NCBI GenBank assembly: GCA_020631735.1
Contig: CM036162.1
Coordinates: forward strand, 95,032,401-95,096,400
Reading direction: 5' to 3'
DNA length: 64,000 bases
Origin: Saccharum officinarum
Lineage: Eukaryota > Streptophyta > Magnoliopsida > Poales > Poaceae
Made by a program: the position numbers and the translations under genes
Notes under the pieces: model-generated
Databases searched by the model: none
What the model was told of the DNA's origin: nothing
What the model saw: the letters and a program-made list of their open reading frames with translations, nothing else
Shown: piece by piece, positions 25,115 through 34,987 of the stretch
How positions within the stretch are numbered: the first letter of the stretch is position 1
Layout: each line of letters opens with the position of its first letter

Positions 25115-28100
25115 TGTAACACCCCTGAGTGTTAAGCATGCATTAACATTCCAAAGCATGAGCATCAGCATCTCATACATGTTTATCATCACATGTAATA
25201 TAAATTCACTTAAATTGAAATGTGAAAAACATTGGTTTAAACCAAAATGGTTGCATCCGCTTGCTAGAGTGTAGAACTTGTTTAGCTATAATTTTAGATA
25301 ATCTAGAATTTAATAACATGATTTTTGGAGCAACTTTTGTATTTAAATCTCCTCAAATTTTGCTTTTTTAAAATATTCTAGAAAAGTGAGTTTTTATTTA
25401 AATTTGGCTTTAAATCATTTATTCAAAATCTATTTAGAATTTTGAAAAGTGCCCTAAATGAAGGTTGTAGAGAATTAAATTTTGAACAACTTTTATTTTG
25501 GGGACAACTTGTGAAAATGTCTTTTTCATCTTCAAAATTCAAATTTGAATCAATTTAAAAAATCTGGAATTAAAATTATAAAAGAAAAAGGGATTTCGGC
25601 CTTAATGGGCCGCCGCCTCCGCTTCGGCCCGCTCGCGCAAGCCGGCCTGGCCCGTCTCCCGTGTCCGCGCCTGCCCGCGCGCGCGCCATGGCGACCGCGG
25701 CACAGCATCGCCGCCCCGTGGCCGCCATGCGCCGGCGTCACCCTCCGCGTGGCCATCCTCGATCCCCGCGCGCTCGGCTCCTTGGCAACGCGCCCGCGCC
25801 CCTGCTTCCTCCCTCTCCCTCACTCGCTCTCTCTTTCGCCCGCAGAGAGAACGCCGCGCGCCCCGCGTCCTCTCGCACGCTCGCCACCGCTACCGCTTGC
25901 TCCATAGCTGCGTTCCGCCGCCGGCGAGCCTTCTCCGAGCAATTGCTCGCGCGTCATGCTCTGCCATTTCCTCCTCTCCTCTGAATGAACCTCCGCGCTC
26001 CACCTCCGCCTCCGGTAAGGCACCATTTTGCACGTCCCGCCGCGCCACCATTTTCGGCCACCGCGCGCTCGTTCCGCCCCTCCGGCGTTCTCGCCCTCTC
26101 TCGACCCCCGCGCGCTGCGCTCTGGTGGTGGCCATTTTTCCGTGAGACTTGTGCGCCCGATCGCCGGTCCTCGCTCGGCTGGAGTTGGCCATTGGCCGCC
26201 AGCAGGCACCGCTCCGCCGTGACGTCGCGTGCTCCAGCGTCGCGCCCGTGCCCCGCTCCCTCCTCTCTGTCTTGCTTGGGCCGCAGTGCCAGTGAGCCGC
26301 GCCACCGAGTCGGGCCGCTCATTCCTCCGCGCGGGCTGCCAAAGCCGTTTTCAGAAGTGGGCCGTTGGAGCTCGCGGGCCGGCCTGTTAGGCAGAAAAGG
26401 ATAATCGGAAATTCAATTTTTATTTTCTTTTAAAAGAAGAAATATTGGAAAAATTGTTGTGTATCCGTTTTAGCTCTAAAAATTATGAAACAAATTTTGT
26501 AGTGTTTCTCATGAGTAGATCTACAGTTTAAAAATTTTGCATGTTAGTTTTGTGATACTGTTCTGTGTAGATTTATTTAATCTTTATAATTGCTAATATC
26601 TTTGAAAATGTGTAGTAAATTAAAGAAAGGTCAGAAAAATATGGTTCATGTTTCATTAATCTTCTTTGGTGATGTACTTTCTAGGAAAAATGTTTTTGAG
26701 GCATGTTCTGTGAAAAATTATGGAAGTTTAGTTCAAATGCCTTTATTTGATAATTTTTGTTATTTTTAGTAGAGAGCAAAATTTGTATAACTCATGCATG
26801 TGATAATTTTTATGGTGTGCTTGTTTACTGTGGTTAACATAGAAAAAATATGAAATCTGTTGTTTGACACTTTTTCTAGTACAAAGTATTTTTATGCTCA
26901 TTATTATGCTATAGCTTGTTTATTTTGTACAGATAGTTTTACTTATTCAAACTTCATGAAATTTGTGTAGTATACTATATGGAGTAGGAGTGTGCTACTG
27001 TAATTTTTGTAGATTTTTACCTACAACAGAAATAGATATTGATGTGTAACCCTAGTTTAAATAGGAAATAAAAGTTATTCTTTATGAGTAATTAAAATAA
27101 ATAAGAAGTCTTTGGTGTATCTTTGAAGCACCAAACTACCTTGCTGGTGTTACTTGAAAAAGGCAAGCCCCGGAGCATTCTAAGTCTCCTACTTTATAAA
27201 AGCAATTCTTTATATATGAGTTTTATATATTGTTGCATTAAGTTGTAGGAGTTGAGTGAAACCGTTGTTGCATTTATAATTATCCTTGTCCACCTGGATA
27301 CCTCTTTACCCTGTTAGGTCAGGATCGAATAATTGCTTAGCCTTGCTTAGACCGGTAGAAGTCGGGTGATTTTCAGTCACCTGTGAGATATAGGTGAATA
27401 CCTGGTTATGGTTAGCTATAATTGTTATCATGGAAAGTAACCAAGTGTTGATGAATAAAGGGAGACCGGGCGGAGTTTTATAGGGTTTTGGACTATAGTG
27501 ATTCCGTCTGTGTCGATTAAGGACCGATCGTTGCTCGTCCCTCTTGTCATGTTGAACGCATGCCTCACATTTAGCTGACCGAATAAAGTACCTTTCGACC
27601 GCGAAGCTAGTGACACTATTCGAGCCGGGATAAACTCAGATTGGCATATTGGTGCTGAAGGGGGTATGACGGGGACACGAAGAGTGAGCCCAAGGTGCGT
27701 CCTGGCAGTCGGGCGGTCCCTGGGTAGTGCGATCCATGACTGTTATCCCGCGGCTACTTGGAAAGTGTCATTGGTGATCTAAGCGACCCTGACGGGGGAA
27801 GCGTGGTTTGTGCGAGGAATAAATCACCAGCTGGTTAAGAATCGATTTGAATCGCCATCGCTCCTGGATAGTGAGCACTTGACTCGAGCTACAACATCGT
27901 AGTAAAAATAATGGAACAATGTTGGTTATGTGGGTGATGTTGAAAATGCTAAACCCGAGATGGTAACCTTTGATATTAATGGTTAATCAAGTGATTGCTT
28001 TAGCGTAGGTGCTTACCTAGATTGAATAGATTATAATAAAGATGATGCAAAAAGACTTAAATTAATTTATTCACGATAACTTATGCTTTTCGCAAATGAG

Positions 28101-28648
28101 TCAAGCTAGCCCACTGAAAGAAAGCCTTGCATAATCCTTGGTGTCATTATTTCTGGTTTTGACGGGTAAGTCTAGCTGAGTACCTTCTCGTACTCAGGGC
28201 GTTGTTCCCATTATTGTTGCAGATGGCCAGATGTACTATGCTTATTGCGTCAACTGTCTGTATCCGGCGATGGGCGACAACTAGGACCAAGGGCAATGGT
28301 CAATCCAGTTGTCTTATCTCATGCTTTTGTGGCTATGACTACCTGCTGGCACTGTAACTGAACTAAGTGTGTGTGGTTTAAAACTACTTGCTTTCGCTAT
28401 GTTATTTTGTGCGCGTGTTGTAATAACTTTTTATTCTGAACTCCAATGTATTCAACTTTTGTTGCGAACTTTCTATAGCATGTGACTGTGGCTGCTAAAT
28501 TAGTACGATCTTGGTTGTATGTTGGTTGGTTTAAAATCCCTCGTGATTTCACGGAATCTCAGGTTGTACGGGCTTAAGTTTGGTAAATTATCTGCCTCGG
28601 TGGAAGATTTTCTTACTTAATCTCGTATAATCACGTTGATCCGTTACA
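25115..28648 (+). repeat. 5' LTR of the Tekay element
   Basis: Begins TGTAACACCCCTGAG and ends GATCCGTTACA. It contains a GC-rich core (25600-26400) whose long ORFs on both strands are spurious. Compared with the 3' LTR it lacks a segment of about 393 bp at 27156. Other differences seen are mostly single transitions. Confidence 0.9.
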
Positions 28649-28666
28649 GCTAGCATCGGAGCATGG
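28649..28666 (+). other. primer-binding site, diverged tRNA-Met type
   Basis: GCTAGCATCGGAGCATGG follows the 5' LTR. ATCGGAGC resembles the ATCAGAGC part of the plant initiator tRNA-Met primer site (TGGTATCAGAGC); the first bases have drifted. Confidence 0.55.
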
Positions 28667-29429
28667 TTTAGCATGTTACTGTTCACATGGGTATTTAAAA
28701 CAAAACTATGTTTAAAAACGAGTTTTAAAACTTAAGCGTGTGCCAGTGGTCATATACTTTATGCCCAGTAAGGATTCTAGGTGGCTTATTTAAGTACTGA
28801 CTGGGGGTTTTGCATCATATTTTAATTCGTCGCTCATACGGCGTGCTATTGTATGAGTGCCATTCACTTGAGTGGTAATGTATGGATCAATGAACTCTAC
28901 GCCTTGGTAAGTGAGAGTTGTGAGAGCATGGTCGGACACACTGCCGATCTAGGGAAGTGCTTATGTGATGCCGAATTATTTACATGTTTTACACATATTA
29001 TATGCAGGTATCCATTGTATTGGGGTTTTCCGTCATGTGGTGACGATGCCGTCAATAGGGTGATGATTCGGGTAGTTGCTACCGTTATACTCGTATCTGG
29101 GGATACGTGTGAAGCGAGTAGCTTACTTTACTGCTTTCTTGCATATTTTCATACTGTGAGGTTTGGGCTGAAGTGACTTTCTACAGGTACATAACAGCGT
29201 TATCGAGTAGTACGCAGTAGCTACGTTTACGAGAGCTCGTTGTATGCCACCGTCTATACCGCTAGTAATTGTTGTTTCTAAGTTTGTAAGGACGTACGGA
29301 ACGTGCATGCATCATGTTGTGCATTTCATTCATGGCATTGTTCCTCCCCTTATAAGTTGATTATCTCATTTTGATAAAAATGACAACTTAAAAATCTGTT
29401 CTCACTGCGGTAATAAAATTTTGCTACAG
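28667..29429 (+). other. Tekay leader with possible splice acceptor
   Basis: No gene. A short ORF at 28853-29176 has no motif. The segment ends TTTTGCTACAG directly before the ATG of the H3-like ORF, a good match to a plant 3' splice site. Confidence 0.5.
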
Positions 29430-29912
29430 ATGGCACGCACCAAGCAGACAGCTCGCAAGTCCACAGGCAGAGTTCCCCGTCATCAGCTTGCTCCACGCAC
29501 TCGTCAGCGTCACACGTTCCTTGGAGAGTTTGGGATGCCTACGCTCTTGTGGAGGGTGCTCAGCTACGTAGGCTATCCGGATGGAATGGAGCCCCGCTAC
29601 TTCTGGGCAAATGAGCAGTTGGGGGAAGGTCTTTTGGTCACTGTGGAAGCAGTTGTTCATCCCAGAGGTGATGGTTCTGAGTGGACTGGTTGGCGTTATG
29701 AGTCAACTGGCAGGACCGCTGAAGAAGCTGCTGAAAGAGCAGCCTTTGGAATACTGAGGGATATCATGGATCGCTTTCCCCAGGAGTTGGCAGCAGCGAT
29801 CGTTGGAGTCTTCCAAGGGGCAACCCCTCCACTGACTCGTGGCAGTAGGCAAGAAGAAGGTCCCGAGAGATTAGTGCAGCATAAGCCCAGAACAGTGATA
29901 ACCCCGCCATGA
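29430..29912 (+). CDS. histone H3-tail mimic with dsRNA-binding-like domain (retrotransposon accessory ORF)
   Basis: 160 residues from the ATG at 29430; upstream in-frame codons follow an acceptor-like TACAG, so this Met is the natural start. Residues 1-13 are MARTKQTARKSTG, identical to the histone H3 N-terminus including K4, R8, K9 and S10. Residues 15-20 (VPRHQLA region) align with H3 APRKQLA after a one-residue gap; K14 is lost. No histone fold follows. Residues about 36-114 suggest helix-strand-strand-helix (GLLVTVEAVVHP, EWTGWRYESTGRT, AEEAAERAAFGILRDIM), like a double-stranded-RNA-binding domain. The stop overlaps the next ATG. The function is unknown; mimicry of H3 for chromatin readers or writers is my inference. 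The alternative is a captured host H3 exon fragment. Confidence 0.8.
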   Translation: MARTKQTARKSTGRVPRHQLAPRTRQRHTFLGEFGMPTLLWRVLSYVGYPDGMEPRYFWANEQLGEGLLVTVEAVVHPRGDGSEWTGWRYESTGRTAEEAAERAAFGILRDIMDRFPQELAAAIVGVFQGATPPLTRGSRQEEGPERLVQHKPRTVITPP

Positions 29913-30481
29913 GTGCCATGTTCGCAGTGATGAGGGCCTTCGATGGAGTGGAAGGTAGTCTGCGACGTGTGTCTGGTGCTCTTGGTCAGGCTCGTGACGA
30001 CCGACGTCAGCTTCAGAGGGATCACGACACCGAGATTGGGAGGCTCAATGCAGAGATGGCTCATTTGATGCGTTAGAGGGATCAGGCTACCTAGAGGACT
30101 GGAGTCTTTGAGGGAGACATACGCGCACTGAGAGAGCAGGTTGGGCGTCTGACCACCGCCAACCAGAACGCTGAGCGCATGTTGACCCATGTGCTCCATC
30201 AGAGGAATGAAGCCTGGTCTGCAGAGAATGTTCTGAGGGCTCGACAGTTCGACCTAGAGCAGTAGCTAGCCAATGCAGAGGAGTACAATGACAACCTGCA
30301 TGAGGAGGTTCATCGACTGAACAACCAGCTCTACCCCTATGTTCCTCCTGGTGCGGCAGAGATAGATCTGGATGAGGATGAAGATCCCGAAGAGCCTGAG
30401 GCGCCCGCTGAGGATGACGACAATGTTGTGGATGGCGACCACGCCAACATCTCTGACTTAGACAGCGACCACGATGAGTAG
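29909..30481 (+). pseudogene. coiled-coil accessory ORF with acidic tail, three internal TAG
   Basis: Its ATG (29909-29911) overlaps the TGA of the H3-like ORF as ATGA, in the -1 frame. The frame runs 190 codons to TAG at 30479. It is heptad-rich (GSLRRVSGALGQARDDRRQL, IRALREQVGRLTTANQN, EEYNDNLHEEVHRLNNQLY) and ends in a strongly acidic tail (DLDEDEDPEEPEAPAEDDD). TAG codons at 30074, 30092 and 30263 fall where Gln is expected. The ATGA overlap suggests coupled reinitiation, or a -1 frameshift joining it to the H3-like ORF. A dimerising scaffold is plausible; no homologue is recognised. Confidence 0.6.
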
Positions 30482-30850
30482 GCTAGTAGTTGTTGCGCTA
30501 GCTACTAGGGTTCGGTTTGCATGATCTTTTGCTTAGTTGGCACGTTGGGCATGTCTTAATGAGTAGAAAGACTAAGGCTTTGATGTAATGTTGGAAAACA
30601 TGGATGTGTTTGTGGCGGTATCCAAACGTCAAAAGTCCAATGTATGTATGCTGGTGACTTGGTTGTAATGGACGCGATGTGTGCGCCTTAGTAATCTAAT
30701 TAGTGATGTTGTGATAATTGAAATGACTTATTGTGCCCCTGTTTTATTGTATGAATTTATTCTCTCCAGTGAATTCAGTACGGCATGATTTTTCATTCAC
30801 TCGTGATTTCTACGACATCACCTAATAATTAATGTTGCTAAAATATACAG
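30482..30850 (+). other. spacer before gag, with acceptor-like end
   Basis: No gene seen. It ends CTAAAATATACAG directly before the gag ATG, another good 3' splice-site match with possible branch sites (CTAAT, TTAAT) upstream. Confidence 0.45.
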
Positions 30851-31930
30851 ATGCCAAACACTCGCCGTACCGTGTATGATGCCACTGAGGCTGGTGGCAG
30901 TGCCACTGGAAATGAAAACCGTGATCCACCACCGCCTCCTCCTCCACCTTACACCGCGGAACAGTTCTTCGCACAATTCCTCGGAAGTCAACGCAACATG
31001 GAGAACATGCAGCAAAATATGGAGGCTGCGTTGCGCAGTATTGCGGATAACACCCGTCGTGGAGTAAACCCGGGTGGGCATGAAGTAAACCAGTATAGCA
31101 GCTTCAAGGATTTTATGGACACCCGTCCACCAATCTTCAAGGAAGCCGCTGAACCCTTGGATGCAGAAGAGTGGATTAACACAATGGAAGACAAGTTTCG
31201 TGTTTTGAGGATGACCGAAGTGTTGAAGACCGAGTACGCAGCTCATCAGCTTCAAGGTCCGGCAGGGATGTGGTGGAAGCACCACCGCACCACTTTTCCT
31301 CCCTATGCCCACATCACCTGGAGGGAGTTCACCGATGCATTTCGTGGAGTGTACATTCCACCTGGTCTGACAGAAATGAAGCTCGGAGAATTCCTGGCAC
31401 TGAATCAAGGCACGAAGACTGTGACCCAATATCTGCATGCATTCAACAATCTGAGCCGATATGCTTCTGACATGGTTAATACTGATGCCAAAAAGATCGC
31501 CAGCTTCAAGAGAGGTCTGAATCCCAAGATGATGAAACATGTGGGTACCAACATAAGGACTGGTTTCAACGATTTTGTCAGCGACTGCTTGAAACAAGAG
31601 AAGAACAACAATGTGTATGCTGCGTCCAAGACTCATAAGAGAGCTTTTGAGTCAGGTCCGTCCTAGCCTAGGGCCCCGTCTGTAAATCATTCCATGTATC
31701 GTTCGCCTGCCCCGGGTGCAAGGTTTAGGCCACCCCAGCGGAAGGGTTAGAATGCCCAGCAACCTCAGAGGAACCAGAAACCATTCAAGATGGCGTTGCC
31801 ACAATCGAAGTCAGGACAAGGCCATTCATCTAGAGCTGCGACTCAAGTAAAGGGACCGTGTTTTAACTGCAACCAACCAGGGCACTTTGCGAAGTTTTGC
31901 CCCTATCCCAAGAAGCAGCAGACGCAGTAC
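30851..31930 (+). pseudogene. Tekay gag with zinc knuckle
   Basis: Starts MPNTRRTVYDATEAGG, followed by a polyproline stretch. The gag core then reads DTRPPIFKEAAEPLDAEEWI, LQGPAGMWWKHHRTTF, ITWREFTDAFRGVYIPP and VTQYLHAFNNLSRYA, the standard chromovirus gag. After basic linkers a CCHC knuckle, [14 protein letters not shown], lies near 31859-31900. TAG codons at 31664 and 31748 interrupt the linker, and both could be former CAG. Gag and pol share one frame, as expected for Tekay, so the polyprotein would continue into protease. Confidence 0.85.
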
Positions 31931-33181
31931 CAAGCTCGTGTGCACCATACCACCGTTGATGACATCCCAGAAGGAGAACTTGTGACAGCAGGTATGTTTT
32001 CTATCAATAATCATCCTGCAATAGTCTTATTTGATTCCGGATCATCTCATTCCTTTGTGAGTCAAGCATTTGTTAAGAAGTATGAGCAAAAGATAGTTGA
32101 GTTGGAATGTGCTTATCGGATCAGTTTAGCTGGGGCTGATCTGTTGACAAATCAGATAATCCAGGGAGTAACCTTGAACATAGCAAACAGACAATATAAG
32201 CTTAATTTGATAGTCATGCCAAGACTAGTTTTGGATGTGATCATGAGAATGAACTGGATGAATAAGATGAGAGTAGTAATTGATGTTGGAGGAAGAAGTA
32301 TTTCTCTCAAGGAACCTAGTGGAGAAGGCACCTTCCAAGTGATCCTACCTCGGAAAATAGATCTAGCCAATACAACTTGTGCCATCCAAACTGCTCTGCT
32401 AGCCAATATTCCAGTAGTATGTGAGTTTCCAGACGTGTTCTCAGAGAAGTTACCTAGGCTTCCACCAGACCGAGATGTTGAGTTTGCCATTGAGTTAATT
32501 CCTGGAATAGCACCGATATCAAGAAGGCCCTATCGGATGCCTCCCAATGAGTTAGCCGAGTTGAAGAAACAACTCCAAGAGCTGTTAAAGAAGGGTTTGA
32601 TTTGTCCCAGTTCGTCAGAATGGGGATGTCCTGCACTATTTGTGAAGAAGAAAAAGGATAACTCCTTACGTATGTGCGTAGACTATCGGCCACTGAATGT
32701 TGTGACCGTTAAAAATAAGTATCCTCTACCTCGGATTGATATCTTGTTCGACCAATTGTCTAAAGCCAAGGTGTTCTCTAAGATAGATTTGAGATTAGGG
32801 TATCATCAGATCAAGATTAGGCCACAAGATATACCAAAGACCGCGTTTTCTACCAGATATGGTTTGTACGAGTATCTGGTCATGTCCTTCGGATTGACAA
32901 ATGCTTCTGCATACTTTATGTATCTGATGAATTCTGTCTTTATGCCAGAGTTGGATAAGTTTGTGATTGTGTTCATTGATGACATATTAATATACTCAGA
33001 GAATGAAGAAGATCACATAGAGCATCTTAGGATTGTCTTAACTAGACTCAGAAAGCATCAGCTGTATGCCAAGTTTAGTAAGCGTGAGTTCTGGCTTAAG
33101 ACAGTTCCTTTTCTTGGGCATGTGTTATCTGAAAGTGGAATTTCAGTAGACCCTAGTAAGGTACAAGAGGTCATGGACTAG
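31931..33181 (+). pseudogene. Tekay protease and reverse transcriptase
   Basis: Protease: [19 protein letters not shown] holds the catalytic D-S-G. The RT palm has [52 protein letters not shown] and the catalytic [10 protein letters not shown] with both aspartates. The thumb begins [17 protein letters not shown]. The frame is open from about 31751 to TAG 33179-33181, which replaces the Trp normally found after VMD. Apart from that stop the RT looks well preserved. Confidence 0.9.
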
Positions 33182-33820
33182 AAGTCACCAACCACAGTTC
33201 ATGAGGTTCAAAGTTTTCTTGGTCTAGCCGGATACTATCGCCACTTCATACCGGATTTCTCGAAGATTGCCAAGCCAATGACAAGTCTGCTACAGAAGGA
33301 TCATAAGTTTGCCTAGACAGAGGAGTGTGAGGCAGCTTTCTGCACCTTGTGGAAATTGTTAACCACTGCACCTGTTCTGACACAACCAGATATAGAACAA
33401 CCATTTGATGTGTTTTGTGATGCATCTAAAAATGGGTTAGGATGTGTCCTAATGCAAGATGGAAGGGTCATTGCTTATGCCTCACGTCAATTGAGAAAAC
33501 ATGAGGTTAATTATCCTACACATGACTTGGAGCTTGCAGCAGTTGTGCATGCTCTAAAGATTTGGAGACACTACTTGCTGGGAAATGTGTGTAATATCTT
33601 TACGGATCATAAGAGTCTCAAGTATATTTTTACTCAGTCTGAGTTGAACATAAGACAGAGGAGATGGTTAGAGCTGATAAAGGACTATAATCTGAATGTG
33701 CACTATCATCCAGGGAAGGCTAATGTGGTAGCAGATGCCCTGAGTAGGAAATCACATTCTATTGCTATGCAACCGTTGTTCGAAGAGGAGTTCAATTTTT
33801 TACATCCTGCTGTGTTGCAG
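33182..33820 (+). pseudogene. Tekay RT end and RNase H
   Basis: Same frame as [22 protein letters not shown] ends the RT, a TAG at 33314 replaces Trp, and RNase H follows: [57 protein letters not shown] and [11 protein letters not shown]. The catalytic D-E-D set is visible (CDAS, DLEL, TDHK). At about 33820 the frame is lost because of a deletion into integrase. Confidence 0.85.
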
Positions 33821-33821
33821 G

Positions 33822-34940
33822 GTGAAAGCTCTTCACATGAGACCCGTAGGACTATTGCAACCCTTGTCTATACCAGATTGGAAATGGAAAGATATAAGTA
33901 TGGATTTTATCACTGGTCTTCCCACCACACCAAAAGGACATGATTCGATTTGGGTAATTGTAGACCGCCTTACCAAATCAGCTCACTTTTTGCCAGTTAA
34001 GACAACCTTTCGGCCACCTCAATATGCAGAGAAGTATATTGCTGAGATTGTCCGATTACATGGTATACCGAAGACTATCGTGTCTGACCGTGGTTCACAG
34101 TTTACCTCTCATTTTTGGGAGCACCTTCATAAAGGATTGGGTACTAGTTTGATTCGCAGTACAGCTTACCACCAGCAGACAGATGGGCAGACAGAGCGAG
34201 TTAATGTCGTTCTTGAAGATATGCTTAGAGCATGTGTGTTATCATCTAGAGGTTCATGGGAATCGTGGTTACCTTTGACAGAGTTTGCTTACAATAACGG
34301 TTATCAAGAGAGTATTAAGATGGCACCATTTGAAGCCCTATATGGCAGAAAATATAGGACACCGTTAAATTGGGTTGAACCTAGAGAAAGAAGGTTTTAC
34401 GGGATCGATTTTGTAGATGAGGCAGAAAAAAGGGTCCGTATTATCCAACAAAACATACAAGCTGCACAATCACATTAGAAAAGTTATGCAGATAAGAGAA
34501 GAAGACCGCTAGAATTCCGAGTGGGGGACTACGTCTATTTGAAGGTTACCCCAATGAAGAAGAAACGGTTTGGAATCAAGAAGAAACTGGCTGCTAGATT
34601 TGTCAGACCATACAGGATTTTAGAGAGAAAGGGTCCCATGGCTTATAAGCTGCAGTTACCGGAAGTGATGAGTTCAATATTTCCCGTCTTCCACGTATCA
34701 CAGTTGAAGAAGTGTTTGCGTGTTCTGAAAGAGAGAATAGAACCTCAGGGTATTCGGATAAAGGCAGACTTAGAATATCATGAGCAACCGGTTCGAGTTT
34801 TGGATACTAAGGAACGAGTCACTCGAAGTAAAGTAGTGACAACTTACAAGATTCAGTGGAGCCATCATGATGAGAATGATGCGACATGGGAAACAGGAGA
34901 ATACCTACAAACCGCTTATAAAGATTTTAACAACAAGTGA
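33822..34940 (+). pseudogene. Tekay integrase lacking its zinc-binding domain, with C-terminal chromodomain
   Basis: The frame differs from RNase H. The sequence jumps from [10 protein letters not shown] to [16 protein letters not shown], so the H-H-C-C zinc domain normally between them is deleted. The catalytic core keeps [36 protein letters not shown] and TDGQTERVN, so D-D-E is present. TAG at 34476 precedes KSYADKRRRPLEF. The C-terminus has GDYVYLKVTPMK, then a chromodomain: PVRVLDTKERVT, TTYKIQWSHHDENDATWE and AYKDF. Only the Trp of the usual aromatic methyl-lysine cage is clear; the neighbouring positions are not aromatic. Confidence 0.85.
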
Positions 34941-34973
34941 TTCGTAACTCAAAATCTCGGGACGAGATTCTTA

Positions 34974-34987
34974 TAAGGGGGGAGGGA
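34974..34987 (+). other. polypurine tract of the Tekay element
   Basis: AAGGGGGGAGGGA directly precedes the 3' LTR, the position and composition of a plus-strand primer. Confidence 0.8.

Noticed and set aside
25545..26404. Long ORFs on both strands in the GC-rich core of the Tekay 5' LTR (and 35419-36267 in the 3' LTR)
   Set aside because: They occur in many frames at once, are Ala/Arg/Pro-rich without motifs, and the two LTR copies differ by frame-breaking indels. They are a GC-composition effect.
29430..29912. A true histone H3 gene
   Set aside because: Only the tail matches; the histone fold is absent, and the ORF sits in order between LTR and gag of a chromovirus.
30074..34478. Reassigned TAG codon
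   Set aside because: This is a plant nuclear genome, and the TAGs fit decay at CHG sites at Gln and Trp codons, so two amino acids would be needed for one codon.
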